Source: an uncultured Saprospiraceae bacterium
GTDB lineage: Bacteria; Bacteroidota; Bacteroidia; Chitinophagales; Saprospiraceae
DNA: 64,000 nucleotides
Direction of reading: 5' to 3'
Assembly: GCA_937951615.1 (NCBI GenBank)
Contig: CALFBH010000085.1
Location: 22,419-86,418, forward strand
The notes below the pieces were generated by a model. The model made no database searches. It was not told where the DNA came from and saw nothing but the letters and a program-made list of their open reading frames with translations. Both the position numbers and the translations under genes were made by a program. Positions 8,895 through 18,410 of this stretch are shown here, one piece after another. How positions within the stretch are numbered: position 1 is the stretch's first letter; each line of letters starts with the position of its first letter.

Positions 8895-11306
8895 ATGCGC
8901 CCATTCAAGTTTATTATCATGCTGTTGTTTACGGTAGGTGTTACCTACCTATTGAATAATGGTATAAGTCCCCTACCTCCACTTGGCAAATTTCTAAGCC
9001 CGTTTACTGGTTTTTGGCAAAATGCAGAAAAAACAGATCTCAGCTATCCCGCAGATCTTCAGATTGAAGGTTTATCAGATGCCGTTCAGGTGTTGTATGA
9101 TGACCGGCTTGTTCCTCATATTTTTGCTCAGAATACTAGAGATGCTATTCTTACTCAAGGCTATATCACGGCACAACATCGACTCTGGCAAATGGAATTT
9201 CAAACCCACGCTGTTGCAGGCCGACTTTCTGAGCTTGTAGGGGAGCGTGTCTTGAAACGCGACATGGAAAATCGGCGACAGGGCATGGTCTGGGGGGCAG
9301 AAAGAAATTTAGAAGAGTGGAAAAAAACGCCAGAACACTATACGCTGATAGAAGCTTATGCGGAAGGTATCAATGCCTACATAAATAGCCTTTCTCCAGC
9401 CGATTATCCTTTGGAGTATAAGCTGATGAATTATGCACCAGAAGAATGGACGCCATTAAAATCTGCTCTTATGCTGATGGAAATGTCGAATACACTGGCA
9501 ACAGCGGAAAATGACGTGGAGAATACGACGACAAAACAATGGCTAGGAGAGGAAGCCTTTAATTTTCTTTTTCCCGAACAAAACCCCAAACAATCTCCGA
9601 TTATACCAGCTACAAAAAAATGGGATTTTATTCCCAAAGCCCTGCCACAAACCAATCTTGCTGAACCCATTGATGGCAAACTATCTCATAATTTCCCTAA
9701 GACGCCGGAAGGTATAGGAAGTAATAACTGGGCGGTCGCTGCCGAAAAAACGCTTAATGGAAAACCCATTCTCTGCAATGATCCACACCTGCCGCTTTCT
9801 GTGCCTTCTATCTGGTACGAATTGCAAATGAACACACCAAAACTGAATGTTTATGGCGTGTCTTTGCCAGGAAGTCCGGGTATCATTATTGGTTTTAATG
9901 AAAACATCGCCTGGGGACTGACGAATGTCGGGCAGGATGTAGCCGACTGGTACACGATGGACTGGCGAGATGATTCGCGCAGCGAATATAAGTATGATGG
10001 CAAATACCTCAAACCACTGAAAAGAGTAGAAACCTACAAAATAAAAGGCGGCAAAACAGTACAGGACACGGTCTATTATACCCACTTCGGACCAATTGCG
10101 CATTTGGATGCAAATCCAAAAAAAGACTTAGCTTATCGCTGGGTAGCTCATGATCCATCCGATGCCATCAGTCCGTTCTTAAAACTTAATCAGGCTGAAA
10201 ATTACGACGATTATTCGGCTGCGATTAGTGAGCATAGCTGTCCTGCACAGAATTTTGCATTTGCCAGCCAGGAAGATATTGCGCTTTGGGTACAGGGCAA
10301 ATTTCCTTTGAAACGAAAAGAGCAGGGGCGTTTTTTGCAAAAGGCAGATGGACGGGCGAGTCAGTGGGCAGGTTTTATTCCACAGGAGCATAATCCACAT
10401 ATCAAAAATCCAGAACGGGGTTTTGTGTCTTCTGCCAATCAACACTCTACTGCGCCGGATTATCCCTATTATTATACGGGCGGTTTTGGCGATTATCGGG
10501 GACGCCGCATCAATCAGGTACTAGAAGCCAATAACCAAATTACCGTCAAGGATATGATGGCTTTGCAAAATGATAATTACAGCTTACATGCTGCGGAGGC
10601 TTTGCCGCTTTTATTACAACAAGTTGATAAATCTGCTTTGTCGAAGGAAGAACTGAAGGTCTTGAAAAAAGTAGAAAGCTGGGATTATGTGTATGATAAA
10701 GACAAAGCTGCGCCGGGTATTTTTAAAATATGGTACGACAACTTTTATCAGCAGACTTGGGATGAATTTTACAGCAAAGATAGAGAAGCAGGTGTTCAAC
10801 TCAATTATCCTGAAAACTGGAAGACGATTGAATTGCTGGAAACTGCTCCAGAACATATCTATTTTGATCAGGTAGCGACTAGCGCAAAAGAAACGGCTGC
10901 TGAAGTGGTGAACAAAGCTTTTCAAATGACCTGCAAAGAAATTTCTACTTGGGAAAACAAGGAAGATAAAGCCATACGATGGGGAGATTACCTCAATACC
11001 ACGATCCGTCATTTAGCCCGAATACCTGCTTTCACTTTGGACAATATAGACAACAGTGGTGATAGATACGCGCCTAATGCCAATAGTTCCTGGGGCGGGC
11101 CGTCGTGGCGGATGGTCGTAGAGCTGGGCGAGGAGATGAATGCCTACGGCGTGTACCCTGGCGGGCAATCTGGTAATCCGGGCAGTAAGTATTTCGATAA
11201 TTTTACGAGTCACTGGGCAACTGGCGAATACTATCCGCTATTGTTCATGAAAGAAGCGGAGGAGACGAACGAACGCATTATCATCACACAAAAAATTTCT
11301 AAATAA
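8895..11306 (+). CDS. Penicillin acylase family N-terminal nucleophile hydrolase
   Basis: 803 residues from the ATG at 8895, which opens a signal-anchor (MRPFKFIIMLLFTVGVTYLL). The family is made as one precursor that cuts itself into alpha and beta chains. Here the beta chain would begin at S276 in GIGSNNWAV, the conserved nucleophile motif, followed by the substrate-pocket region NDPHLPLSVPSIWYE and, later, SANQ and the C-terminal PGGQSGNPGSKYFDNF. Members hydrolyse amide bonds of beta-lactams, N-acyl amino acids or acyl homoserine lactones; the substrate cannot be told here. The following small membrane protein starts 1 base after its stop, so the two are probably co-transcribed. Confidence 0.93.
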   Translation: MRPFKFIIMLLFTVGVTYLLNNGISPLPPLGKFLSPFTGFWQNAEKTDLSYPADLQIEGLSDAVQVLYDDRLVPHIFAQNTRDAILTQGYITAQHRLWQMEFQTHAVAGRLSELVGERVLKRDMENRRQGMVWGAERNLEEWKKTPEHYTLIEAYAEGINAYINSLSPADYPLEYKLMNYAPEEWTPLKSALMLMEMSNTLATAENDVENTTTKQWLGEEAFNFLFPEQNPKQSPIIPATKKWDFIPKALPQTNLAEPIDGKLSHNFPKTPEGIGSNNWAVAAEKTLNGKPILCNDPHLPLSVPSIWYELQMNTPKLNVYGVSLPGSPGIIIGFNENIAWGLTNVGQDVADWYTMDWRDDSRSEYKYDGKYLKPLKRVETYKIKGGKTVQDTVYYTHFGPIAHLDANPKKDLAYRWVAHDPSDAISPFLKLNQAENYDDYSAAISEHSCPAQNFAFASQEDIALWVQGKFPLKRKEQGRFLQKADGRASQWAGFIPQEHNPHIKNPERGFVSSANQHSTAPDYPYYYTGGFGDYRGRRINQVLEANNQITVKDMMALQNDNYSLHAAEALPLLLQQVDKSALSKEELKVLKKVESWDYVYDKDKAAPGIFKIWYDNFYQQTWDEFYSKDREAGVQLNYPENWKTIELLETAPEHIYFDQVATSAKETAAEVVNKAFQMTCKEISTWENKEDKAIRWGDYLNTTIRHLARIPAFTLDNIDNSGDRYAPNANSSWGGPSWRMVVELGEEMNAYGVYPGGQSGNPGSKYFDNFTSHWATGEYYPLLFMKEAEETNERIIITQKISK

Positions 11307-11307
11307 G

Positions 11308-11691
11308 ATGAAGTTTCTTATTTCTACTATACTTATAGCTGCGCTGAGTTTTCTGTCGCAACAATTTCTTCCCTGGTGGAGTTTGGTTATTATAGCTTTT
11401 ATAATCGGATGGCTAATGGGCTTGAAAGGCTGGGCGAGTTTTTTATCTGGCTTCTTGGCAATCTTTCTACTTTGGGGCATCTATGCTTTTGTGCTGAATC
11501 AGGGCAATGAGGGCATACTGGCAACCCGAATGGCAAATTTATTACCCCTTTCGGGTAATCCGATTTTATTGATCTTAGTCACTGCAGCCATCGGCGGACT
11601 CGTAGGCGGACTGGGTGCGGCAACTGGTAGCCTGGGCAGGCAATGGGCTTCGCCAACAAGCAGCAAAAAACGGAAGAGAAGGCGGGGTTGA
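11308..11691 (+). CDS. Small integral membrane protein
   Basis: 127 residues with about four hydrophobic segments (roughly 3-20, 22-40, 45-66, 85-108) and a strongly basic tail (SSKKRKRRRG). It begins directly after the penicillin acylase stop codon and presumably shares its transcript. No recognised family. A role in supporting the exported hydrolase is only suggested by position. Confidence 0.72.
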   Translation: MKFLISTILIAALSFLSQQFLPWWSLVIIAFIIGWLMGLKGWASFLSGFLAIFLLWGIYAFVLNQGNEGILATRMANLLPLSGNPILLILVTAAIGGLVGGLGAATGSLGRQWASPTSSKKRKRRRG

Positions 11692-11819
11692 TTGGGGAAT
11701 TAGTAACTGGTGTATTGGAAATTGGTTGATTCGTAATAAAACTGACCTCACTGAACATAGAAATACCGATGTCGGCTTTTTATGATGAAGTGAAATTTTC
11801 TTAGACTTTACATTAAAGC

Positions 11820-12365
11820 ATGAACTACATCGTATTTGATTTGGAAGCCACCTGCTGGGAATTTCGGCGGGCTTCGCACAAACAGGAAGTCATAGAAATT
11901 GGCGCACTGAAGCTGGACGAATATGCCCAGGTGACGGAAGTATTTTGTCGATTTATCCAGCCTGTTTTCCACCCTACACTTTCGCCTTTTTGCAAAAAAC
12001 TGACCTCTATCGAGCAGGAAGATGTAGAAAAAGCCAAAGAATATAGAGAGGTCGTCGAGGAATTTCAAGAATGGATTGGTTTGTTTGACGATGAGGAATA
12101 CGTCCTGTGTTCCTGGGGCTTTTTCGACCGAAAAATACTGGAAAACAACTGCGCTCTACACAAAATGGACATCGACTGGTTGGAACACCACATCAGTCTG
12201 AAACATCAATACAAAGACATCAGAAAACTCAATAAACCCATCGGACTAAAACGAGCTGTAGAGCAGGAAGGCTTTGAGTTTACGGGTACGCACCACCGAG
12301 GCATTGATGATGCGCATAATCTCGCAAAGATATTCGGGAAGTATTTTGATGATTGGCGGTACTGA
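11820..12365 (+). CDS. DEDDh 3'-5' exonuclease, ERI1-like
   Basis: 181 residues. The ExoI motif FDLEATCWE (residues 5-13) supplies the first acidic pair, EIGALKL follows as in ERI1/Snipper-type nucleases, a central aspartate region is present (LCSWGFFDRKIL), and the ExoIII motif HHRGIDDAHNLAKI carries the catalytic His and Asp. The family is a DEDDh exonuclease acting on RNA or DNA 3' ends. It stands alone, convergent with the DUF922 gene. Confidence 0.9.
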   Translation: MNYIVFDLEATCWEFRRASHKQEVIEIGALKLDEYAQVTEVFCRFIQPVFHPTLSPFCKKLTSIEQEDVEKAKEYREVVEEFQEWIGLFDDEEYVLCSWGFFDRKILENNCALHKMDIDWLEHHISLKHQYKDIRKLNKPIGLKRAVEQEGFEFTGTHHRGIDDAHNLAKIFGKYFDDWRY

Positions 12366-12451
12366 AATTCAAACTCAAATTCAAAAGACAAATTCAAAAC
12401 TACATGCGGGTAAGCTTTCCCTTCAGGGAATAAAAAGGGCGCGGGCGGCAA

Positions 12452-13021
12452 CTACTTACAAAAAGTCTCATCCTTATAATCCTCCAATTCTTTTAGCAGG
12501 ACAGCCACTCTTTCCTCCCATTCCTTTTGCTTGACTACAATGATAGAATGATCAGTTTCGCGGTCGTAAGCATTCTGCATACTGTTGAGTTTATCCCAAT
12601 TGCTCTGATAAAGTTCATCTGCTTTCCGCTCCAGATTTTGCAGGGTGATATGGGTTGCCTGAAGTTCTTTTCTCAATTTACGGGCATGAATCTCTGCAAT
12701 ATCAAAATGTAGTTGTTCGTGTTTCAGTAATTTGGGATTGGCTTTGCCTGGCTTTACCCATGATTTGTATTTTGGAAAATCGCAGGTCACTTCAAATTGA
12801 ATATCATTGCCTTTCATCGAGACATTAAAGCCAATTTCATAAGCGGTCAGTGCATGGTGTGCATGTCCGCCGGGTTTGCCTTTGAAATCAGTCCAGGTCA
12901 ATTGGTCGTTTTCGCACCAGTGTACGACATTGGTATTTTTATAAGAAGTGGATGAATTTTGGTTTGCCATAAACAGCAAAGCAATCAGCAAAATAACTCC
13001 TGTTGTGATGAACGTTTTCAT
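12452..13021 (-). CDS. DUF922 secreted protein, putative metalloprotease
   Basis: 189 residues from the ATG at 13021 (MKTFITTGVILLIALLFMANQ, a signal peptide or anchor). The longer frame to 13108 reads into an intergenic repeat. The core LTWTDFKGKPGG ... LKHEQLHFDIAEIHARKL matches DUF922, which is proposed to be a zinc protease family, with the helix HEQLHFD providing two histidines and a glutamate. The C-terminal part is helical with WDKLNSMQNAYDRETDHS, also usual in the family. Enzymatic activity is a family proposal, not shown here. Confidence 0.82.
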   Translation of the reverse strand: MKTFITTGVILLIALLFMANQNSSTSYKNTNVVHWCENDQLTWTDFKGKPGGHAHHALTAYEIGFNVSMKGNDIQFEVTCDFPKYKSWVKPGKANPKLLKHEQLHFDIAEIHARKLRKELQATHITLQNLERKADELYQSNWDKLNSMQNAYDRETDHSIIVVKQKEWEERVAVLLKELEDYKDETFCK

Positions 13022-13080
13022 AATTGTATATATTTGGTGGTGACTGGGATATTGGTAATTTGGTGCATTGATTGAATGCC

Positions 13081-13201
13081 AGTGTTGTCCTCGACTCCGC
13101 TCGGACAACTGAATTGCAGTTGGTTGAGCGAAGCCGAAACCAACTCTGTAATCCGTCCGGACAACTATATTTCCAGTTGGTTGAGCGAAGCCGAAACCAA
13201 C
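13081..13201. repeat. Two-copy 57 bp REP-like repeat
   Basis: The word CAGTTGGTTGAGCGAAGCCG extended by AAACCAAC occurs identically at 13117-13144 and 13174-13201, each preceded by CGGACAACT. Within each copy GTTGGTT and AACCAAC can pair around a GAGCGAAGCCGA loop. It lies between the DUF922 start and the next gene's stop. Confidence 0.8.
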
Positions 13202-13232
13202 ACCGATTCATTCGTAATTAATCCATTCGTAA

Positions 13233-13844
13233 TTAATAAAGGCTTGCCCGATCGCATACCCGAATAGCAGAAGCATTATCCATCAAGAGATTACCTCTGT
13301 AGGGCCAGACAGTTCCTTTGGCATAAGTCGCTTCGAATATGATGTAATTATAATCTTCTTTAGGAAAGAACAAGACCTCGTAATTTTTCCATTCATAATG
13401 CTCAACGGCATCAGACTCGTATAATAATTCTGATTTTGTACACAGATTTGTGCCACCCCATATCCGAAGTCTGATAGGCACATTATAACCTGCATAATAA
13501 GGGGAGCGTGCGAGATCTATATTGAATAAATAACAATCGTTCTTAGCCATTGTGGTAGGCAGACGTTGGCTGATATATTCCCAAGTGTTATCTTCTCTGG
13601 TGATGAGTCCAATAAAGGTCTTTCCATCGACTGCTTTGTTGGTGACATCCCATACGGGTTCGCCAAATTCGTTGATGGCAGGTAGAATGTCGGGCGTGGT
13701 GTACATACCACAGCCATTCCAACCTTTTGGATTTTTGGCATCTTTGGGTATGTCTTCAAAAGATGGATTGTTCAGAAGTATCTGTGCCTGCATGATACCA
13801 CAGATGCCCATGAGCAATGAAAGTACAATGAATTTATTTTTCAT
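13233..13844 (-). CDS. Secreted protein with jelly-roll-like domain
   Basis: 203 residues with signal peptide MKNKFIVLSLLMGICGIMQAQ. The mature part starts ILLNNPSFEDIPKDAKNPKGW and continues with aromatic-rich strands (YISQRLPTTMAKNDCYLFNIDLARS). This NPSFE opening is seen in Bacteroidota surface proteins, where it precedes carbohydrate-binding-like sandwiches, often joined to OmpA or T9SS domains. Here it stands alone and has no sorting domain. Function unknown. Confidence 0.8.
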   Translation of the reverse strand: MKNKFIVLSLLMGICGIMQAQILLNNPSFEDIPKDAKNPKGWNGCGMYTTPDILPAINEFGEPVWDVTNKAVDGKTFIGLITREDNTWEYISQRLPTTMAKNDCYLFNIDLARSPYYAGYNVPIRLRIWGGTNLCTKSELLYESDAVEHYEWKNYEVLFFPKEDYNYIIFEATYAKGTVWPYRGNLLMDNASAIRVCDRASLY

Positions 13845-13957
13845 CGAAAGAAACGTTTTTACTTAGTAAAGAAGAAGAAGTGATCAATTGATTATTTCTT
13901 CTTCTTTACGAATATAATACAAAAACGTGCCAAGTAATGTTCGGACTTTAGTATTTC

Positions 13958-14158
13958 TTAATCTGTTTTTTCTGTAGGATCGCTAAAAACCTTGTTGACT
14001 TCCTCTTGTGTCTCCTGTAATTTGCTTTTGCAATGCTGCAACAAATCCGCTGCCCGCTTCACTTTTGCCGACAGTTCATCCATGCCAATGGCTTCACTTT
14101 CCAGCCCGTTTACAATTTCCTGCAATTCGGACATCGCTTTTTCGTAACTTAATTTCAT
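13958..14158 (-). CDS. xseB: Exodeoxyribonuclease VII small subunit
   Basis: 66 residues, the usual size of XseB, with the family pattern LSYEKAMSELQEIVNGLESEAIGMDELSAKVKRAADLLQHCKSKL as two antiparallel helices. XseB binds the large subunit XseA to degrade single-stranded DNA to oligonucleotides. No xseA is in this window; the gene is bordered on the left by the secreted protein and on the right by an inverted-repeat element. Confidence 0.92.
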   Translation of the reverse strand: MKLSYEKAMSELQEIVNGLESEAIGMDELSAKVKRAADLLQHCKSKLQETQEEVNKVFSDPTEKTD

Positions 14159-14186
14159 GATAAGTTTAAGTTTTTATAAGGAAAAT

Positions 14187-14459
14187 ATGAGTCAGCCCGA
14201 ATTTTAAAAAATGTTCAGAATGTCGATAGTCGATAGTCCGCAGTCGATGGCTGTATTTTTAACTTCAAAGCTATCAGCCCGTCCGCAAGCTAAAGGTTCA
14301 CTAGAATAATGATTCCCCGAATCATTATTCTAGTCGATATTTTGCATTTGCAAAATGCGTAAAAAACTGAAAAATGGGGCATTATTGGGTGGCAGCCATC
14401 GACTATGGACTATCGACCTCTTATAATATTTGTTTATCTAAAAATTCGGGGTGACTCAT
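14187..14459. repeat. MITE-like inverted-repeat element, copy A of the GTCGATAGTC family
   Basis: Outer inverted ends: ATGAGTCAGCCCGAATTTT at 14187 against AAAATTCGGGGTGACTCAT ending at 14459. Inside are GTCGATAGTC words at 14222 and their complement GACTATGGACTATCGAC near 14401-14417, plus a perfect 16 bp hairpin at 14300-14334 (ACTAGAATAATGATTC, loop CCC). Other copies lie at about 16769-17008, 17876-18036 and 43711-43885. No coding capacity is seen. Confidence 0.8.
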
Positions 14460-14501
14460 GTTTCGTTTTAAACTTAATCTTGAACTTAAACTTAAACTTA
14501 C

Positions 14502-15554
14502 TCACCAGCGTATCAGTGCTGCGCCCCAGGTAAATCCACTGCCAAAAGCAGCGAGGCAGACCAAGTCGCCCTCTTTAATCAATCCTTTTTCCCAGGCTTC
14601 ACACAAAGCAATCGGAATAGACGCTGCGGTGGTATTGCCGTATTTTTGAATATTATTATAGACACGATCATTGGTAATTTTCAGTCCGAGTTGTACCATT
14701 TGTGCGATACGCAGGTTAGCTTGATGAGGAATCAGCATGTTAATATCATCAACGGTATAACCGGCAGTTTCGCAAGCTTCTACAATAGTTTCCGGGAATT
14801 TTTGTATTGCGAATTTAAAGACATAACGCCCGTTCATGTGTGGATATATCGCTTCCTTGTCCAGCATTTCCTGATTGATAAAGAGACCTCCATATTCTGG
14901 CTCATCTTCATAAGTCAATGGATCTTTATCTCCCAGAAATGCTCCACCATGACAACCGGGATTTGCATACATGAGTTGCTCAGCGTATTCCCCGTCGGCG
15001 TGCAGATTGGTTGTCAGGATACCTTTTCCTTCTTCTTCTGTAGGCTGCAAAATAGCTGCACCCGCACCATCTCCAAAAATGACACTTACATTACGTCCTC
15101 GTGTGGTAAAATCCAAACCAGCCGAATGTACCTCAGCACCGACGACCAGTACGTTTTTGTACATACCAGATTTGACATACTGATCGGCTACAGATAAGCC
15201 GTAAATGAAACCCGTACACTGAGTACGAATATCCAGACAGCCGATATTTTTAATACCAAGGTGACGTTGTAATAAAACGCCTGAACCTGGGAAATAATAA
15301 TCAGGACTCAGCGTAGCAAATACAATGAAATCGACATCCTCGGCAGTAATGCCGGCACGCTCAATGGCAATCTTTGCGGCTTCTGCCGCCAGGGTGGAAG
15401 TCGTCTCCTCATGCTTCTTGGCATATCGCCTTTCCTCGATTCCTGTCCGTTCTACAATCCACTCATTGGTCGTATCCATGAGCTTAGTGAGTTCTTCGTT
15501 TTTTACAATTCTTTCGGGGACATAAAAACCGATACCAGCGATTTTAGCATTCAT
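14502..15554 (-). CDS. fabH: 3-oxoacyl-ACP synthase III (KAS III)
   Basis: 350 residues. The catalytic triad is visible: C113 in TQCTGF, H277 in PHQANLRI, N307 in YGNTTA. FabH condenses acetyl-CoA (or branched acyl-CoA) with malonyl-ACP to start fatty acid synthesis. The protein is about 30 residues longer than E. coli FabH because of an insert around residues 196-235 (NPGCHGGAFLGDK ... EPEYGGLF), as in several Bacteroidota homologues. The gene follows the alkaline phosphatase by 24 bases on the same strand. Bacteroidota often have several FabH copies, so this one may serve a specialised role. Confidence 0.92.
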   Translation of the reverse strand: MNAKIAGIGFYVPERIVKNEELTKLMDTTNEWIVERTGIEERRYAKKHEETTSTLAAEAAKIAIERAGITAEDVDFIVFATLSPDYYFPGSGVLLQRHLGIKNIGCLDIRTQCTGFIYGLSVADQYVKSGMYKNVLVVGAEVHSAGLDFTTRGRNVSVIFGDGAGAAILQPTEEEGKGILTTNLHADGEYAEQLMYANPGCHGGAFLGDKDPLTYEDEPEYGGLFINQEMLDKEAIYPHMNGRYVFKFAIQKFPETIVEACETAGYTVDDINMLIPHQANLRIAQMVQLGLKITNDRVYNNIQKYGNTTAASIPIALCEAWEKGLIKEGDLVCLAAFGSGFTWGAALIRW

Positions 15555-15578
15555 AACGTTATTATTTTATCTTTTCTC

Positions 15579-16706
15579 TTATCGTTTCCAGCCAAAGGCT
15601 TTCATCATTTTATCAAATATAGCAGTATTTTCATAAATTCCTCCAAAGGCTTCCGCGCCCGGACCATAAGCAAATACCGGAACCATGTCGGCCGTGTGGT
15701 AATCGCTGGTAAATGCACCTTCGATTTTACCCATTTCAGAACCGGGATTAATAGCATAACCCCCTGTTTCATGGTCGGCAGTGACAATCACCAAGGTCTC
15801 ACCATCTTTTTCTGCATAATCCATGACCAAGCCAATCGCCTCATCAAAATCCAGCATTTCAGAAATAATATAATCGGAATCATTCGCATGCCCGCCCCAG
15901 TCAATTTGTGAACCTTCAATCATCAGGAAAAAACCTTTCCCGCGAGTATGTAGAAAGTCTGTTGCCAGCTTGGAAGCTCCTGGCAAATAAGTACGCCCGG
16001 CAGCTACCGTCAGCGGGTCTGAATCGGCAGTCAGGTAAGCATAATTTTTGTCAGTGTCTAGCTTTGTTGGCAATTCATCTTCCAGATAGGTGTCAATGTC
16101 ATAACCTCTCAACTTTAAAATATCCAATAAGTTATCTCCATCTACTCTTCTGTCAAAATAGCGTTTCCCACCGCCAATAAATAAGTCGATTTCCGTTTTT
16201 AGGAAATCTCTGGCAATCTCTTCATACATTTTTCGCTGTGGTTGATGTGCAATAAAAGAAGCTGGTGTGGCATGCACAATAGTCGAAGTAGCAACAAGTC
16301 CGGTGGACAATTCATTTTCTTCTGCATATTCGAGAATTGTTTTGACGGCAACCGTATCAGGATTGACACCAATCGCCCCATTATAAGTCTTGATACCGCA
16401 GGCAAAAGCTGTTGCCGCAGCAGCAGAGTCCGTAATCAGTTTGTTGGAAGCATGAGGCTTGTGAAAACCAATGACCTTAAAGCGTTCCAGATTCAGCTTG
16501 TTATTATTGGAATACAAACCTGCGGTAATCTGAGTGACGCCCATTCCATCACCCACCATTAATATCACATTACGTGGTTTTTTCGGAATGGCAACCGAAA
16601 TAGGGTCGGGACTTGGTAGAGGTGTGGGAACAACCACTGGCTTACTTACGACACAGGAGCCAAATAGAAGGACTAAGAGCAGTGGTAAAATATTTCTTTT
16701 CATCAT
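15579..16706 (-). CDS. Alkaline phosphatase, lipoprotein
   Basis: 375 residues. A lipobox (LFGSC, C18) indicates a lipid anchor followed by a proline-rich spacer. Metal and catalytic residues of the alkaline phosphatase superfamily are present: D53 in MVGDGMG, nucleophile S94 in TDSAAAATA, EGSQIDWGGHANDSDY, and the C-terminal VTADHETGGYA. It hydrolyses phosphomonoesters outside the cytoplasmic membrane to liberate phosphate. No Pho box was looked for successfully. It is transcribed towards fabH. Confidence 0.93.
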   Translation of the reverse strand: MMKRNILPLLLVLLFGSCVVSKPVVVPTPLPSPDPISVAIPKKPRNVILMVGDGMGVTQITAGLYSNNNKLNLERFKVIGFHKPHASNKLITDSAAAATAFACGIKTYNGAIGVNPDTVAVKTILEYAEENELSTGLVATSTIVHATPASFIAHQPQRKMYEEIARDFLKTEIDLFIGGGKRYFDRRVDGDNLLDILKLRGYDIDTYLEDELPTKLDTDKNYAYLTADSDPLTVAAGRTYLPGASKLATDFLHTRGKGFFLMIEGSQIDWGGHANDSDYIISEMLDFDEAIGLVMDYAEKDGETLVIVTADHETGGYAINPGSEMGKIEGAFTSDYHTADMVPVFAYGPGAEAFGGIYENTAIFDKMMKAFGWKR

Positions 16707-16768
16707 TACTTAAAATAAGTTTGTGAATAATTTCAGCAAATGTACAAAAGACCTATCAGGTTTTAAAC

Positions 16769-17008
16769 ATGACTTATCCCGAATTTTAAAAATAGTGAGA
16801 ATGTCGATAGTCCATAGTCCATAGTCCATTGCTGAAATTCAAAAGCTACGATTTTTGTAACAGTTTAGTCCATAGTCAATGGTCGATAGTCCATAGCTGT
16901 CTTGTCACGAAATAGGTTGACCTCCAAAACCACGTTTAACGATGTCAAACCAAAGTGACCTAAAGATTAAAAAACAGCCATCGACTATGGACTGCCGACT
17001 ATCGACCT
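16769..17008. repeat. Inverted-repeat intergenic element, copy B
   Basis: Begins with ATGACTTATCCCGAATTTTA, like the outer end of copy A, followed by GTCGATAGTCCATAGTC words at about 16803 and 16885, and ends with CATCGACTATGGACTGCCGA and TATCGACCTC. The right outer end of copy A is missing, so this copy is one-sided. It fills the gap between the phosphatase and the methyltransferase gene; nothing coding is seen. Confidence 0.72.
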
Positions 17009-17017
17009 CTAAGGTTT

Positions 17018-17857
17018 CTATTTTTTAAACCGCAATACTCCCGTTCCTTTTTCCGTATCCAGCCATTCTACCGACAAAGGAAATTCATCCAACCAGCGCG
17101 TAATGACCTTGGTATCTTTTTCCCGTTTACAATCATCTACAATAATGACAGCATTTTCCGATAAATGGTCAAACAAAACAGGTAGGGCAGGGTAGCGGTT
17201 GCCTCTTGGTCCATCTATCACTAGCAAATCAATCGGCGGCAAATTCTGAGTTTGCTTAGAGGCGTACCACTTGTGTTGCTCGCCAAGCATTAGAGATTGC
17301 AAAGGAGCTTCTAGTATCGTCGCATAATTTTCAAGCTGATGTTGTTCTATTTTCTGACGGGTTTGTATAGCGTATTGTCCTTCACTTTCTAAAGCATATA
17401 AATGACCCTGTTCATTTTTTTCTAAAAAATAAGCCATGATAATACTAGATGTTCCGCTGCCACATTCTACGATTACTTTAGGTTCTTGTTCTAAAATAAA
17501 TGTTCCGATAATTTTCATGAAATCTGCGGCAGCAGCCCAATTGCCCATTTCTGGTAAAGGGCTTTTCAGGGAAATCAAAGCAAGAATAGATTGTAGTGCT
17601 TGTTGTTGCCGGGCATTGTTCTGCTCCAGTTCTTTCAATTGCACAAAACGATAATGAATATGAATGAAAATGGAGAGTACCATTAGACTCAAAATGACAA
17701 AGCCTGAAATCATTGCTCCGTAAGGAAAGTCGGGTTGAAGCAGCCTGTTTTCCAAACCAACAAGTAGTAACCATAATAACAACAAACTGCCAATAATCAG
17801 CAGTAGATTTTTATGATTTGCCCACAAGCGATAAGAGAAAGGTGGTTTTTTGTACAA
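17018..17857 (-). CDS. Membrane-anchored class I SAM-dependent methyltransferase-like protein
   Basis: 279 residues with a TTG start. Two membrane helices (about residues 18-36 and 46-66) are followed by a short coiled coil and a Rossmann domain with VIVECGSGTSSIIMAYFL (SAM motif I), LYALESE (acidic strand 2) and DLLVIDGPRGNRYPAL (motif IV region). This resembles FkbM- or class I-type methyltransferases in surface polysaccharide modification, with the catalytic domain probably cytoplasmic. Substrate unknown. The gene is squeezed between two copies of the same inverted-repeat element. Confidence 0.75.
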   Translation of the reverse strand: MYKKPPFSYRLWANHKNLLLIIGSLLLLWLLLVGLENRLLQPDFPYGAMISGFVILSLMVLSIFIHIHYRFVQLKELEQNNARQQQALQSILALISLKSPLPEMGNWAAAADFMKIIGTFILEQEPKVIVECGSGTSSIIMAYFLEKNEQGHLYALESEGQYAIQTRQKIEQHQLENYATILEAPLQSLMLGEQHKWYASKQTQNLPPIDLLVIDGPRGNRYPALPVLFDHLSENAVIIVDDCKREKDTKVITRWLDEFPLSVEWLDTEKGTGVLRFKK

Positions 17858-17875
17858 ACTTTAGCAAATGTTACG

Positions 17876-18036
17876 TCCATAGCCAATGGTCGATAGTCCA
17901 TAGTCGGGATATTAACAATATTCTTGTTTTATATGTTTTACACGCATTTTGCAAAGCAAAATGAAGTACTGAAATGAGCTGAATGCTAAAAACAACTATC
18001 GACTATGGACTATCGACTATCGACCTAAACTGTTAT
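17876..18036. repeat. Inverted-repeat intergenic element, copy C
   Basis: GGTCGATAGTCCATAGTC at 17888 is mirrored by GACTATGGACTATCGAC at 18001, ending in GACCTAAACTGTTAT. The internal segment (TTTTGCAAAGCAAAATGAAG ... GAGCTGAATGCT) is homologous, in reverse orientation, to that of copy D at 43711-43885. This shows a mobile or duplicated unit about 160 bp long. Confidence 0.8.
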
Positions 18037-18293
18037 AAAATTGAATGTTTTTAGAAAGAATAAAGTCTAATGATGGCGAAAGATACGACTTCAATACGAA
18101 ATCCGATGAAAGTCAGTAGAATTGTTCTTTTTTTGTCACATTTTTGCACAAAATGTTTTACTTGTAATTTTGATTTAATAAATTGATATTCAGTATATTA
18201 AAAACTTAACGTAAAATAAACACTAAGTAGTTTTCCACATTAAAAACACTGTGTTTGCCTGTGCCAAACCAAACTATGAATCCCTATTTTACC

Positions 18294-18301
18294 TATCTTT
18301 G
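18294..18301 (+). promoter_or_regulatory. -7 box upstream of pckA
   Basis: TATCTTTG matches the TANNTTTG consensus and lies about 110 bases before the pckA ATG, leaving a long 5' leader. The rest of 18037-18410 shows no gene; the leader could hold regulation but no riboswitch class was recognised. Confidence 0.45.
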
Positions 18302-18410
18302 CGCTTTATTTTACGTCTCAAAGGAGTGATGGATGAAATCACAATAGTTAAGAGCAGTCCAAAGGGTAAATTCCTAACATGCTCTAAGTCGTCTAAAATC
18401 AAAAATTATA